From: Candidatus Rokuibacteriota bacterium | GTDB taxonomy: Bacteria; Methylomirabilota; Methylomirabilia; Rokubacteriales; CSP1-6 | Direction: 5' to 3' | DNA: 64,000 nt | Assembly: GCA_016200085.1 (NCBI GenBank) | Contig: JACQFL010000046.1 | Coordinates: 62,001-126,000 of the forward strand | In this document: in pieces, positions 42,213 through 51,124 of the stretch | Numbering within the stretch: the stretch's first letter is position 1 | How the letters are laid out: each line of letters opens with the position of its first letter | The notes under the pieces: generated by a model | What the model saw: the letters and a program-made list of their open reading frames with translations, nothing else | What the model was told of the DNA's origin: nothing | Database searches by the model: none | Made by a program: the position numbers and the translations under genes

Positions 42213-42241
42213 GGCTAGCCTGGGCTAGCCTTGGGCTAGCC
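42213..42241. repeat. Three GGCTAGCC palindromes at about one-turn spacing
   Basis: The 8-bp palindrome GGCTAGCC occurs at 42213, 42223 and 42234, that is every 10-11 bp, between convergent genes. The last copy contains the TAG stop of the minus-strand racemase-family gene. May form a protein-binding array or a terminator-like structure. Confidence 0.65.
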
Positions 42242-42967
42242 TCCAGCGAGAAGTCTGCCGAAGCCGCTCGTCGGCTGGTTCACGCCGGCCATGCGTAGGG
42301 CCTGCCACAAGGTGGCGGTCTGGCTGGTGACGACGGGCTTGCCGAGGTCGCGCTCGAGGCGCTCGACGATGCCCACGGTCGGAAGGCCCGTGCCGCTGAT
42401 CAGAACGCAGTCGGCGCTCGGCGCGTCGACGTCCCGTCCGATCTGGTACGCGCGCTCCTCGGTTTCCTCGTAGATGTTCGCGACGTCCTCGAGCTGGCGG
42501 TGCGCGACGACCTCGAGCCCGGCCGCCGTCCAGTACCGCCGCCCCGCGGCGGCGATCATGTCCGGGTAGGGCGTGGCGAGCGCGAGGCGCCGCGCCCCGA
42601 GATGCGCGAGCGCGGCGACGATGGCGCGCGCCGCGGTGAGCGCGCGGGTGCCGGCGGCCGCCGCGAGGCGCTCGAGCAGCGGCGGCTCGGCAGCGAAGCC
42701 GGTGAGGTAGCTCACCGCGGTGTGGGCGAGGACGACGACCGCGGGGCGCAGCGAGGCGAGCGAGCGCGCGGCCGCCGGCACGGAGTCCAGGTAGGCGAGG
42801 GTGCGGCGCTCCATGCCCTCGGCGGCGCCGGACTCGCCGGCGAGGGTCTCCAGCCGCGCGAAGTGCAGGGTGACCCCGGGCGGCGCCATCCGGTAGAGCT
42901 CCGGCTCGACGGTGGGGTTGCCGGCGGGCACGAGCACGCCGATCCGGACGCTCGTCGGCCCCGTCAC
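42236..42967 (-). CDS. Asp/Glu racemase / maleate isomerase-family protein without the usual cysteines
   Basis: A 243-residue member of the arylmalonate decarboxylase/maleate isomerase group (RIGVLVPAGNPTVEPELYRM; RRLALATPYPDMI; LGKPVVTSQTATLWQALR). The two catalytic cysteine positions read VVLAHTAVSY and VLISGTGLPTVG, so both lack Cys at the expected place. It may be a non-canonical or inactive member. Last gene of the peptide importer/amidase operon. GTG start. Confidence 0.75.
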   Translation of the reverse strand: MTGPTSVRIGVLVPAGNPTVEPELYRMAPPGVTLHFARLETLAGESGAAEGMERRTLAYLDSVPAAARSLASLRPAVVVLAHTAVSYLTGFAAEPPLLERLAAAAGTRALTAARAIVAALAHLGARRLALATPYPDMIAAAGRRYWTAAGLEVVAHRQLEDVANIYEETEERAYQIGRDVDAPSADCVLISGTGLPTVGIVERLERDLGKPVVTSQTATLWQALRMAGVNQPTSGFGRLLAGG

Positions 42968-42980
42968 CCGCGCGCCCGCC

Positions 42981-43232
42981 TCAACGGCCGCTCCCGAAGA
43001 CCGGCGCGATCGAGACCGCCATGATCGGCAGGCGATAGCTCTCGTCGCGCCAGGCCTGGAAGTAGGTGATCACACTGCGGGTGGCGTGATCGAAGGGCTC
43101 GAAGAACGAGGTCCGTCCGGCGAGCAGGGTGACCGAGGCGAGGGTGGCGGCGAGGACCACGTGGTGCAGGATCGGGTGGTCCCTGCGCCAGTTCCAGCGC
43201 CAAGGCCCGGTGGCGGCGACGTCCGACGACAT
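42981..43232 (-). CDS. Small single-span membrane protein of unknown function
   Basis: 83 residues with a Trp/Arg-rich N-terminus (WRWNWRRDHPILHHV) and one hydrophobic stretch (VVLAATLASVTLLAG). It lies between the amidase and the racemase-family gene on the same strand. Not recognised. Confidence 0.5.
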   Translation of the reverse strand: MSSDVAATGPWRWNWRRDHPILHHVVLAATLASVTLLAGRTSFFEPFDHATRSVITYFQAWRDESYRLPIMAVSIAPVFGSGR

Positions 43233-43262
43233 CGTGAGTGAAGCTGACCGCGAGCGACCCGC

Positions 43263-44690
43263 TTACCGCGCGGGCGGCTCCGGCGGGCGCAGGTGCGCCC
43301 ACGGCCGCGCCTGCTCGAAGGCCGCCGCCACCCGCAGCACGGTCGCCTCGTCGCGCCAGCGTCCGGCGATCTGCAGGCCCACGGGCAGGCCGTCGCGCGT
43401 GAAGCCGGCCGGCACCGAGATGGCCGGCACCCCGATCACCGAGAAGGCATAGGTGAGCAGGACCCAGTGCAGGTAGCTCGGCACGGGCTTGCCGTCGATC
43501 ACGCTCGGGTACGCATGCTCGACCGGGAACGGCGGCACGGGCACGGTGGGCGTCACGATCACGTCGTGACGGTCGAGGAAGGCGCGCACGCGCTGCCAGA
43601 GCGTCGTGCGCAGGCGCTCGGCGCGCCCGATCTGGTCGGCGGTCAGTCCCAGGCCGAACTCGATGTTCCGCACGAGGTTGTCCTGCATCACCTCGCGCCA
43701 CTTCGGCAGCTTGTCGGCGTGGAGGGCCACCATGCGCGCGCCGCGGGTGGTGAGGATCACCTCCACCACGGCGGAGAAGTCGGGGTGCGCCGTCTCCACC
43801 CGGGCGCCGAGCCGCGCGAGCTCCCGGGCGGCCGCGCCCGCCACGCGCCTCACCTCCGCGTCGACGGGCGTGATGCCGAGGTCCTCGCTCCACGCCACCC
43901 GCAGGCCCTTCACGCTCGGCCGGCGCGTCGCGGCGACGAAGGCGCGGGTGTCGACCGGGTAGGAGATGGGCGAGCGGGCGTCGGGGCCCGAGATCGCGGC
44001 GAGCATCAGCGCGAGGTCCCCGACGGTGCGGGCCATCGGGCCCGTCACGCTGAGCGCGTCCCATCCGAGCGGCGAGGGATGAACGGGCACGAGCCCCGGC
44101 GAGGGCCGCAGGCCGACCACCCCGCAGAAGGCGGCGGGGATCCGCAGCGAGCCGCCGTGATCCGTGCCCTGGGCCAGGGGGCCCATGCCGGTGGCGAGCG
44201 CCACCGCGCCGCCGCCCGTCGAGCCGCCGCAGGTCAGGGCGAGGTTCCAGGGATTGCGCGTGGCGCCGAAGACGGCGTTGAACGTGTTGCCGCCCGCGCC
44301 GAACTCCGGCGTGTTGGTCTTGCCGAGCACGATGGCGCCCGCGGCCTTGAGGCGCTCGACGATCAGGGCGTCCTCGTCGGGGACGAAGTTTTCGTAGATC
44401 TTCGAGCCGAACGTGGTGCGAATACCCCGGGTGATCGTGAGGTCCTTGATCGAGACCGGCACGCCGTGCAGGGGGCCGAGCGCGGCCTTGCGAGTGACCG
44501 CCGCCGTGGCCGCGCGCGCCGCGCGCAGCGCCTCCTCGGCCGCGACGGTGCAGTAGGCGTTGACCGAGGGGTTGACGCGCTCGATCCGGGCGAGGAACGC
44601 GCGGGTGACCTCGAGGGGCGAGATCTTCCTCGCGCGGACCAACCGGACGAGATCCGCGGCGGGGGTGAAGCAGATCTCGTCCGGCGTCAT
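43263..44690 (-). CDS. Amidase (amidase-signature family)
   Basis: A 475-residue amidase-signature enzyme with Lys82 (SIKDL), Ser157 (CGGSTGGG) and Ser181 (GTDHGGSLR) in the expected 24-residue spacing. The sequence around GNTFNAVFGATRNPWN and the Tyr/Trp-rich C-terminal region differ from the other two amidases, so this is a separate lineage. It starts 1 nt after a decayed binding-protein remnant in the peptide importer operon, which suggests it hydrolyses an imported amide or peptide-like compound. Confidence 0.86.
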   Translation of the reverse strand: MTPDEICFTPAADLVRLVRARKISPLEVTRAFLARIERVNPSVNAYCTVAAEEALRAARAATAAVTRKAALGPLHGVPVSIKDLTITRGIRTTFGSKIYENFVPDEDALIVERLKAAGAIVLGKTNTPEFGAGGNTFNAVFGATRNPWNLALTCGGSTGGGAVALATGMGPLAQGTDHGGSLRIPAAFCGVVGLRPSPGLVPVHPSPLGWDALSVTGPMARTVGDLALMLAAISGPDARSPISYPVDTRAFVAATRRPSVKGLRVAWSEDLGITPVDAEVRRVAGAAARELARLGARVETAHPDFSAVVEVILTTRGARMVALHADKLPKWREVMQDNLVRNIEFGLGLTADQIGRAERLRTTLWQRVRAFLDRHDVIVTPTVPVPPFPVEHAYPSVIDGKPVPSYLHWVLLTYAFSVIGVPAISVPAGFTRDGLPVGLQIAGRWRDEATVLRVAAAFEQARPWAHLRPPEPPAR

Positions 44691-44691
44691 C

Positions 44692-44812
44692 TCAGCCCTC
44701 GCGGTACCAGTGGGCGAGGTTCCAGGGATCGGAGTCTCAGCCCGAGAGCGCGGCGGGATCGCCGGCCGACCCTGACGTCGTCGATCAGTTCGCGGAGATT
44801 GCGTTCGTCCAT
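44692..44812 (-). pseudogene. Ends-only remnant of a peptide-binding protein gene
   Basis: The N-terminal 22 codons (MDERNLRELIDDVRVGRRSRR) and the last 14 codons (DSDPWNLAHWYREG, then TGA) of a substrate-binding protein are joined out of frame with everything between deleted. Both ends match the intact protein at 46785-48581 (MDEHRIRELLDDVKAGRLSRR at the start, SNFWRLSHWYREA at the end). Confidence 0.78.
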
Positions 44813-44857
44813 GACGGGCCTCTCCCAGCGGTGGTCGAGCGTGTGCTGACCGAAACC

Positions 44858-45799
44858 CTACCCGAGCACCTTGCGCGGATCCAGGGCGTCGCGCAGCCCG
44901 TCGCCGATGTAGTTGATGGACAGCACGGTGAGGAAGATCGCGGTGCCCGGGAAGATGGCCCAGTGCGGGGCGAAGTCCAGGTTGTCCTTGGCGTCGAAGA
45001 GGATGCGGCCCCAGGTCGGGATGTCGGGCGGGAAGCCGAGCCCGAGGAACGACAGCGAGGACTCCGCGATGATCGCGGTGGCCACGTCGAGCGAGCCGGC
45101 CACGATGATCGGGCCCACCGCGTTGGGCAGGATGTGGCGGGCGACCTGGCGCAGCGGCGCGGCGCCCAGCCCGCGCGCGGCCTCGACGAACTCCTTCTCG
45201 CGCAGGGACAGGAACTGCGCGCGCACCAGCCGGGCCACCGGCATCCAGCGGAGCCCGCCGATGACGGCGACGATCATCAAGAACACGCCGGCCTCGGGCC
45301 CGACCATCTTCTTCAGGGCGTCCCGGAAGAGGTAGACGATCAGGAGCAGGAGCGGCAGGTTGGGCAGCGACAGGAAGAGGTCGGTGATGCGCATCAGCGC
45401 CGTGTCCACCGCGCCGCCGACGTACCCGGAGACGGCGCCCATCAGCGTACCGATGCAGACCGCGATCAGCATCGCCGTGACGCCGACGGCCATCGAGATG
45501 CGGCCGCCGTAGAGCATGCGCGCGAGCAGGTCCTGGCCGAGGTCGTCGGTGCCGAGCGGGTGGGCGCGTGCGGGGGCCTTGAGCTTGGCCTTGAAGTCGA
45601 TCTCGTTGATGGGGACGGTGTAGACGAAGGGGCCGAGGAGGACGGCGCCGAGCATCACGCCGAGGACGATCGTGCCGAACATGGCCAGACGATGGCGCCG
45701 GAAGCGCCGCCACGCCTCCTGGGTCAGCGACGCCCCCCCGGGCCGGCGCACCGCCACCCCGGCCCGGAGCGCCTCGGAGGCAGTGCCGTGCGGGGCCAT
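44858..45799 (-). CDS. Peptide-type ABC transporter permease, DppC/OppC
   Basis: A 313-residue permease with a short cytoplasmic N-terminus, about six helices, the DppC-typical HPLGTDDLGQDLLARMLYGGR in the first loop (part shown), and the EAA loop EFVEAARGLGAAPLRQVARHILPN. Ends LDPRKVLG as in the family. Partner of the DppB-type permease 26 nt upstream. Confidence 0.9.
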   Translation of the reverse strand: MAPHGTASEALRAGVAVRRPGGASLTQEAWRRFRRHRLAMFGTIVLGVMLGAVLLGPFVYTVPINEIDFKAKLKAPARAHPLGTDDLGQDLLARMLYGGRISMAVGVTAMLIAVCIGTLMGAVSGYVGGAVDTALMRITDLFLSLPNLPLLLLIVYLFRDALKKMVGPEAGVFLMIVAVIGGLRWMPVARLVRAQFLSLREKEFVEAARGLGAAPLRQVARHILPNAVGPIIVAGSLDVATAIIAESSLSFLGLGFPPDIPTWGRILFDAKDNLDFAPHWAIFPGTAIFLTVLSINYIGDGLRDALDPRKVLG

Positions 45800-45824
45800 C
45801 AGGACGGCCGCGCCCCCGCCGCCT

Positions 45825-46760
45825 TCATCTGTACGAGATCCGCGGGTCGAGCCAGCCGTACACGACGTCGGCGACGAGGTTGAAGAGAACGACGAGCGCC
45901 GAGAACACGAACGTGATGGCCATCACCACCGGGGTGTCGTTGGAAAGAATCGAGCTGATCAGCAGCGAGCCGATCCCGGGGACGCGGAAGATCTGCTCGG
46001 TGATGAGGGCCCCGGTGAAGATGGTCGGGATCTGCAGGCCCACCAGGGTGACTACGGGGATGAGCGCGTTGCGCACCACGTGCTTGACGATGGTGATGCC
46101 CTCGGAGAGGCCCTTGGCCCGCGCGGTGTTGATGTAGTCGAGCCGGACGACGTCGAGGACGGCAGAGCGGGTGAAGCGGGTGAGGGAGGCGCCCTGGAAG
46201 AGGCCCAGCACCGCGATGGGCATCACGCCCTGCTTGAGGTTCTCCCACACCCAGCGCAGCCCCGTGGCGTCGATGTTGGAGCGGTAGATGAAGGGGAGCC
46301 AGTCGAGGTAGATGCTGAAGAACAGGATGAAGAGCAGGCCGGTGAAGAACGTCGGCAGCGAGAAGCCGACGAAGGCGAACGTGGTGGCGATCTGGTCGAA
46401 CCACGAGTACGGCCGCACGGCGGAGTACACCCCGACGGGCAGCGCCACGCAGATGCCGAGGAGCTGCGCCATGCCGAGCACGAAGAGGGTGGTGGGCAGG
46501 CGTTGCAGGATGAGCGTGTCGACGTTGATCCGGCTCACGAACGAGAAGCCCCAGTCCCCCTTCAGCATCGACCCGAGCCAGCGCACGTAGCGCACCGCGA
46601 CGGGGTCGTCGAGCCCGAACTGGTGCCGCAGGTGCAGGCGCACCTCGGGCGGCACGTTCGGGTTGGTGGCGAGCTCGTCGAACGGGTCACCCGGCGCGAG
46701 CGCCAGCACCGTGAACAGCACGAGGCTGATCCCGACCAGGGACGGGATCGAGACCAGCAC
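45825..46760 (-). CDS. Peptide-type ABC transporter permease, DppB/OppB
   Basis: A 311-residue permease with about six helices, family landmarks FTVLALAPGDPFDELATNP, FGLDDPVAVRYVRWL and GDWGFSF, and the EAA loop INTARAKGLSEGITIVKHVVRN. The in-frame segment just upstream (Gly-Arg-Tyr-Leu-Val-Arg-Arg), which is the normal N-terminus of such permeases, has no ATG, GTG or TTG: it begins ACG right after the binding-protein stop. Either GTG 46760 is used, giving a short N-terminus, or the original start was lost. Confidence 0.85.
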   Translation of the reverse strand: MLVSIPSLVGISLVLFTVLALAPGDPFDELATNPNVPPEVRLHLRHQFGLDDPVAVRYVRWLGSMLKGDWGFSFVSRINVDTLILQRLPTTLFVLGMAQLLGICVALPVGVYSAVRPYSWFDQIATTFAFVGFSLPTFFTGLLFILFFSIYLDWLPFIYRSNIDATGLRWVWENLKQGVMPIAVLGLFQGASLTRFTRSAVLDVVRLDYINTARAKGLSEGITIVKHVVRNALIPVVTLVGLQIPTIFTGALITEQIFRVPGIGSLLISSILSNDTPVVMAITFVFSALVVLFNLVADVVYGWLDPRISYR

Positions 46761-46784
46761 CCGGCGGACGAGATAGCGGCCCGT

Positions 46785-48581
46785 CTACGCCTCCCGGTAC
46801 CAGTGCGACAGGCGCCAGAAGTTGGAGTCCCACCCGCTTTGCTCGACGCCCTTCAGCTTGTTGGAGATCGCCGCCACGGCAGGGCGGATGACGATGGGGA
46901 TCACGATCCCGTGGCTGACCACCGTGTCGTTCATCTTGACGAACATGGCGGCGCGCTTGACCGGGTCGAGCTCGGTCTCCGCGGCCTGGTGCAGCTTGTC
47001 GTAGTCCGCGTTCTGCCACCTCGTGATGTTGCGCCCCTGCCACTTGTTGTCCTTGGATGCCGCCTCCTTGGCGGTGAACTGGTTCATGAAGAACCCGGGA
47101 TCGGGGGAGGTCATGGTGGTCGTGTACATCTGGAGGTCGGTGTAGAAGTGCGTGTAGGTGTCGGGGTTCGCGGGGTCGGAAGCGAAGAAGACGTTGGCGA
47201 GCACCGACTTCAGCTCCATCTCGATGCCGGCCTTGGCCGCGGCCTGCTTGACGATCTGCTGCGTCTTCTGGCGGGGCGCGTTCACCGACGTGGCGTACAC
47301 TAGCTTGAGCTTCACGCCGTCCTTGGCGCGGATCCCGTCGGGGCCCTTCTTCCAGCCCGCGGCCTCGAGGATCTGGTTCGCCTTGTCGACGTTCAGCTCC
47401 CACTTCATGTTCTTCGACACGAAGCGGCTGGGCGCGTTGAGGAAGTTGGCGGTGGCGATCCCGGTGCGCCCGTAGATCTGCTCCTGCACCGAGGCGCGGT
47501 CGACGAGCAGGCCGAGCGCCTGACGCACGGCGGGGTCGATGAGGAACGGATGCTTGGTCTTGAGGCTCGAGCGCTCGCCGTCGACCTCCTTCCACGGGTC
47601 GGTCTGGTTGCACTGGATGTGCTCGATGTAGCCGGTGGGCGTGATCTCGGCGTGGCCCTTCCCGCCCGTCTCCAGCCGCTTGAGGATCTCGTCCTCGACC
47701 TGCATGTTCCAGGCGAAGTCGTATTCGGCCGTCTGCATCACCGCGCGCGCCGCGGAGATGGCGTCGCCGCCGCCCTTGATCTCCATGGTGTCGAAGAAGG
47801 GTCGGTTGGCGGTGTGATAGCTCGTGTTGATCTCGGCACGGACCATGTCGCCGGGCTTGAACTCGACGATCTTGAAGGGGCCGGTACCGACCGGCTTCGT
47901 GTTGTTCGGCGCTTCGCGCGACTTGTCGCCCTTGTAGGCCGCGAAGACGTGCTTGGGGAGGATCATGCCGCGCGCGCCGCAGAACGGGTCCGCCCAGAAC
48001 GGCATCGGCCGCTTGAAGGTGAGCTTCACCGTGTGGCTGTCCACCTTGTCGATCTTCTCGATCTCCTGGTAGGAGCCGATGTTGTAAGCCGCCGTGGCGG
48101 GATCCATGATGTACTCGTAATTGAACAGGACGTCGTCGGCGGTGAAGGGCTTGCCGTCGTGCCAGGCGACGTTCTTCTTGAGCCGCCACGTGACCGACCG
48201 GCCGTCCTTCGACACCGTGCCCGCTTGCACGCTCGGCGCCTCGGCCGCGAGCACGGGCACGAGGTTGCCGTCCGGGTCGAAGGCCGCCAGCGGCTCGTAG
48301 AACACGCGCGAGGCGTCCTGGTCCTTGGTGCCTACGGCGAAGTGGGGGTTGAGCAGGGTCGGCGACTGCCACCAGAGGGTCCTGAGGTGGCCGCCGCCGC
48401 CCCGCTTCGTCGGGTTGAAGGCCGCCTTCGTCTGGGCCTGCGCGACCCCGGCCGACGCGAGCATCTGGCTCGCGAGGGGTGCCGTGAGCCCCAGGCTCAC
48501 CATGCCGCGGATGAACGACCGGCGCGACAGCCGTCCGGCCTTGACGTCGTCGAGGAGCTCGCGAATCCGGTGCTCGTCCAT
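46785..48581 (-). CDS. Peptide/nickel-type ABC substrate-binding protein (Tat signal)
   Basis: A 598-residue family-5 extracellular binding protein. Residues 1-25 are a polar extension (MDEHRIRELLDDVKAG), then the twin-arginine motif LSRRSFIRG, a hydrophobic core and a VAQAQ cleavage region. The mature part shows DASRVFYEPLAAFDPDG, VTWRLKKNVAWHDGKPFTAD and VGTGPFKIVEF in the usual order. GGGAGG precedes the ATG at 48581. First gene of an operon with DppB, DppC, an amidase and a racemase-family protein; a degraded second copy lies downstream. Confidence 0.88.
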   Translation of the reverse strand: MDEHRIRELLDDVKAGRLSRRSFIRGMVSLGLTAPLASQMLASAGVAQAQTKAAFNPTKRGGGGHLRTLWWQSPTLLNPHFAVGTKDQDASRVFYEPLAAFDPDGNLVPVLAAEAPSVQAGTVSKDGRSVTWRLKKNVAWHDGKPFTADDVLFNYEYIMDPATAAYNIGSYQEIEKIDKVDSHTVKLTFKRPMPFWADPFCGARGMILPKHVFAAYKGDKSREAPNNTKPVGTGPFKIVEFKPGDMVRAEINTSYHTANRPFFDTMEIKGGGDAISAARAVMQTAEYDFAWNMQVEDEILKRLETGGKGHAEITPTGYIEHIQCNQTDPWKEVDGERSSLKTKHPFLIDPAVRQALGLLVDRASVQEQIYGRTGIATANFLNAPSRFVSKNMKWELNVDKANQILEAAGWKKGPDGIRAKDGVKLKLVYATSVNAPRQKTQQIVKQAAAKAGIEMELKSVLANVFFASDPANPDTYTHFYTDLQMYTTTMTSPDPGFFMNQFTAKEAASKDNKWQGRNITRWQNADYDKLHQAAETELDPVKRAAMFVKMNDTVVSHGIVIPIVIRPAVAAISNKLKGVEQSGWDSNFWRLSHWYREA

Positions 48582-48644
48582 GCTCGGGCCTCCCGGCCTT
48601 TGGTTTACGTTGGCTGGTGGCCGCGTGATCGGCCAGGTGCTCGA

Positions 48645-48673
48645 ACTATAGAGGCAGGGGGGAGGTCGGTCAA
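48645..48673 (-). promoter_or_regulatory. Sigma70-type promoter of the peptide importer operon
   Basis: On the minus strand, TTGACC (48673-48668), a 17-nt spacer and TATAGT (48650-48645), about 63 nt before the ATG at 48581. Unlike many genes here, this mRNA would have a normal leader and Shine-Dalgarno site. Confidence 0.68.
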
Positions 48674-48773
48674 TCAGGGTGGAGGCGTGGCGCGGGCCCA
48701 CGTCGCGGCCTGCGCCATGCCGACGCGCACCACACCTCCGGCCTCCCGCGCGGAAATTCCAGGGCCATCCGCG

Positions 48774-48779
48774 TATACT
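48774..48779 (+). promoter_or_regulatory. -10 TATACT 8 nt before the TlpA gene
   Basis: TATACT, 8 nt, then ATG 48788: predicted leaderless start of the thioredoxin/CcdA pair. Confidence 0.5.
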
Positions 48780-48787
48780 GCAATCCG

Positions 48788-49483
48788 ATGCACCACACGC
48801 GCGTGACCGCAGGCCTGGTGCTGCCGGCGTTCCTCGGGCTCGCCGTCATCGCCGTCCTCTCGGCCATGCTCCTCTCGGCCTCCCGGCATGCTTCCGCGCC
48901 CGACGGGCCCGTCGACGCCTCCGGGCCGCCGGTCGACCGGATCGGAGAGGGAGCGTCGCTCCCGCCGAGCGGGCCCAGCTCGCCTGCGCGCCGGGCCCGC
49001 GCGCTCGGGGTCGACGAGGCGGTGCGCGAGCTCGAGCTGATCCGGCCCGCGCGCCCGAAGCTGGCCGACGACTTCACGATCCCGCTGGCCGGGGGGCAGA
49101 CGTTCAAGCTCTCCGCGCAGCGCGGGCGCGCGGTGATGATCAACTTCTGGGCGACGTGGTGCGCGCCGTGCCGCGAGGAGATGCCGGCTATGGAGCGGCT
49201 GTGGCGGGAGCACAAGGACGGCCGACTGGCGATCGTCGCGGTCTCCGTCGACGCCGATCCCAAGGTCCTCCCCCCGTTCCTGGGCCAGCACCGCTACACG
49301 TTCCCCGTCGGGCTCGATCCCAAGATGGCGCTCGCCCACGCCTACGGGGTGCGCGCGATCCCGTCGAGCTTCCTCGTCGACCGGAGCGGGACCCTGGTGG
49401 CGCTGGCGCTCGGCCCGCGGCGGTGGGACAACGACGCCTCGCGCGCGCTGATCGCGGCCATGATCGAGCGGGACATCCGCTAG
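48788..49483 (+). CDS. TlpA/ResA-like membrane-anchored thioredoxin
   Basis: A 231-residue protein with an N-terminal membrane anchor (about 8-31), a Pro/Ser-rich linker and a thioredoxin fold containing WATWCAPCREEM, with Cys125 and Cys128 as redox pair, and the cis-Pro loop RAIPSSFLVD. It reduces periplasmic disulfides, for example in cytochrome c maturation. The CcdA gene starts 2 nt after it and supplies its electrons. Confidence 0.88.
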   Translation: MHHTRVTAGLVLPAFLGLAVIAVLSAMLLSASRHASAPDGPVDASGPPVDRIGEGASLPPSGPSSPARRARALGVDEAVRELELIRPARPKLADDFTIPLAGGQTFKLSAQRGRAVMINFWATWCAPCREEMPAMERLWREHKDGRLAIVAVSVDADPKVLPPFLGQHRYTFPVGLDPKMALAHAYGVRAIPSSFLVDRSGTLVALALGPRRWDNDASRALIAAMIERDIR

Positions 49484-49484
49484 C

Positions 49485-50225
49485 ATGGGCCAGTCGCTCG
49501 GCGTCGCCGTCGCGTTCAGCGCAGGCCTCTTCTCGTTCCTGTCGCCGTGTGTCTTGCCGCTCTTTCCCGCCTACCTCTCCTTCGTCACGGGCATGTCGGT
49601 CGGGGATCTCACCGCCGAGATGACGGCGGGGGCGCGCCGCCGCGTCCTCCTGCACTCGCTGGCGTTCGTGCTGGGGTTCTCGGCGGTCTTCGTGGCGCTC
49701 GGCGCCTCGGTCAGCGCGGCGCAGGTGGTCTTCACCGGTTACCGCGAGTGGATTCAGCGCGTCGGGGGGGTGCTCATCATCGTGTTCGGGCTCTACGTGG
49801 CCGGCGTGCTGAAGATCGGCGTCTTCGCGCGCACGCGGCAATACCACCTGAGCGCCAAGCCCACCGGCTACCTCGGCTCCTTCGCGGTGGGGATCACTTT
49901 CGCGGCCGGCTGGACGCCGTGCGTGGGGCCGATCCTCGGCTCGATCCTGTCCCTCGCGGGCGGCACCGCGGAGACGTGGCAGCGCGGGGTGGGGTTGCTC
50001 GTCGCCTACTCCGCGGGCCTCGGCGTGCCGTTCCTGGTCTCCGCGGTGGCGCTCGGCGGCTTCCTGAAGTTCTTCCGGCGCTACCGGCCGTACATCCCCA
50101 TCGTCGAGCGCGCGGCCGGCGCGCTCCTCGTCGTCGTCGGTCTCCTGGTCTTCACGAACTACTACGCCATCCTCAATTCCTGGGCCGTCTCCCTCACGCC
50201 CGAATGGCTGCTGCGCCGGCTGTAG
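49485..50225 (+). CDS. ccdA: CcdA-type cytochrome c biogenesis/thiol transfer membrane protein
   Basis: A 246-residue, six-helix protein: FSFLSPCVLPLFPAYLSF near residue 16 (first Cys-Pro motif) and GWTPCVGPILG near 141 (second Cys), the pair that carries electrons across the membrane from cytoplasmic thioredoxin. Partner of the TlpA-like protein encoded just upstream. Confidence 0.92.
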   Translation: MGQSLGVAVAFSAGLFSFLSPCVLPLFPAYLSFVTGMSVGDLTAEMTAGARRRVLLHSLAFVLGFSAVFVALGASVSAAQVVFTGYREWIQRVGGVLIIVFGLYVAGVLKIGVFARTRQYHLSAKPTGYLGSFAVGITFAAGWTPCVGPILGSILSLAGGTAETWQRGVGLLVAYSAGLGVPFLVSAVALGGFLKFFRRYRPYIPIVERAAGALLVVVGLLVFTNYYAILNSWAVSLTPEWLLRRL

Positions 50226-50230
50226 CCCCG

Positions 50231-51124
50231 GTGAGCGTCCGGGTCCGCGTTCCCGCCAGCTCGGCCAACCTGGGACCGGGCTTCGATTCGCTCGGCCTGG
50301 CCCTCGCCCTCTACAACGACGTCAGCGTGGAGGAGGCCGAGACCCTCACGGTCAGCGTGGAGGGCGAGGGCGCGGGGCGCATCTCCGGCGGTGAGCGCAA
50401 CGTCGTGGCGCGCGGGATCCGCATGGCCCTGGAGGCTGTCGGGCGCCCGTGGCGCGGCGCCGCGGTTCGCTGCGTCAATCGCATCCCGCTCGCGCGCGGG
50501 CTCGGCTCGAGCGCGGCGGCGTGGGTGGGCGGGCTGGCGGCGGGCAACGCGCTGGCCGGCTCGCCCCTCGATCGCCCGGCGCTGCTCACCCTCGCCGCGC
50601 GCGCGGAGGGGCATCCCGACAACGTGGCCGCCGCGATCTACGGCGGCCTGACCGTGTCGTGCAGCGATGGCGACGCCGTGCGCGCCGTCGCGCTGCCCGT
50701 GCCCGCCGGCCTCACGTGGCTCGCGCTGATCCCCGAGGTGACGAGCTCCACCGCGGAGGCGCGCGCCGTCCTGCCCCCGACGGTGCCGCGGGCCGACGCC
50801 GTCTTCAACGTCCAGCGGGTGGCCCTGCTCCTGGCCAGTCTTCAAGCGGGCCGCATCGACCTCCTGGCCACGGCGCTCGAGGACCGGCTGCACGAGCCGT
50901 ATCGCCTCCGCCTGTTTCCGTGGATGCCCGAGGTGGCCGCGGCCGCGCGCGCCGCGGGCGCGCTCGGCTGCGTGCTCAGCGGGGCCGGCCCGACCCTGCT
51001 CGCCGTCGCGACCGGAGGGGCCGAGGCCATCGGGCGCGCGATGGAGCAGGCGCTCCAGGGCGCCGGCCTCACGGGCACCGCGCGCGCCCTCACGGTGGAC
51101 ACGGGCGGCGTGGTCACGGCATGA
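50231..51124 (+). CDS. thrB: Homoserine kinase
   Basis: A 297-residue GHMP kinase. The start RVRVPASSANLGPGFDSLGL is typical of ThrB, the phosphate-binding loop PLARGLGSSAA is at about 86-96, and CVLSGAGPTLLAV is the C-terminal GHMP motif. It phosphorylates L-homoserine in threonine synthesis. GTG start 5 nt after ccdA, and ATGA overlap with the dCTP deaminase gene; the grouping has no obvious metabolic logic. Confidence 0.9.
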   Translation: MSVRVRVPASSANLGPGFDSLGLALALYNDVSVEEAETLTVSVEGEGAGRISGGERNVVARGIRMALEAVGRPWRGAAVRCVNRIPLARGLGSSAAAWVGGLAAGNALAGSPLDRPALLTLAARAEGHPDNVAAAIYGGLTVSCSDGDAVRAVALPVPAGLTWLALIPEVTSSTAEARAVLPPTVPRADAVFNVQRVALLLASLQAGRIDLLATALEDRLHEPYRLRLFPWMPEVAAAARAAGALGCVLSGAGPTLLAVATGGAEAIGRAMEQALQGAGLTGTARALTVDTGGVVTA

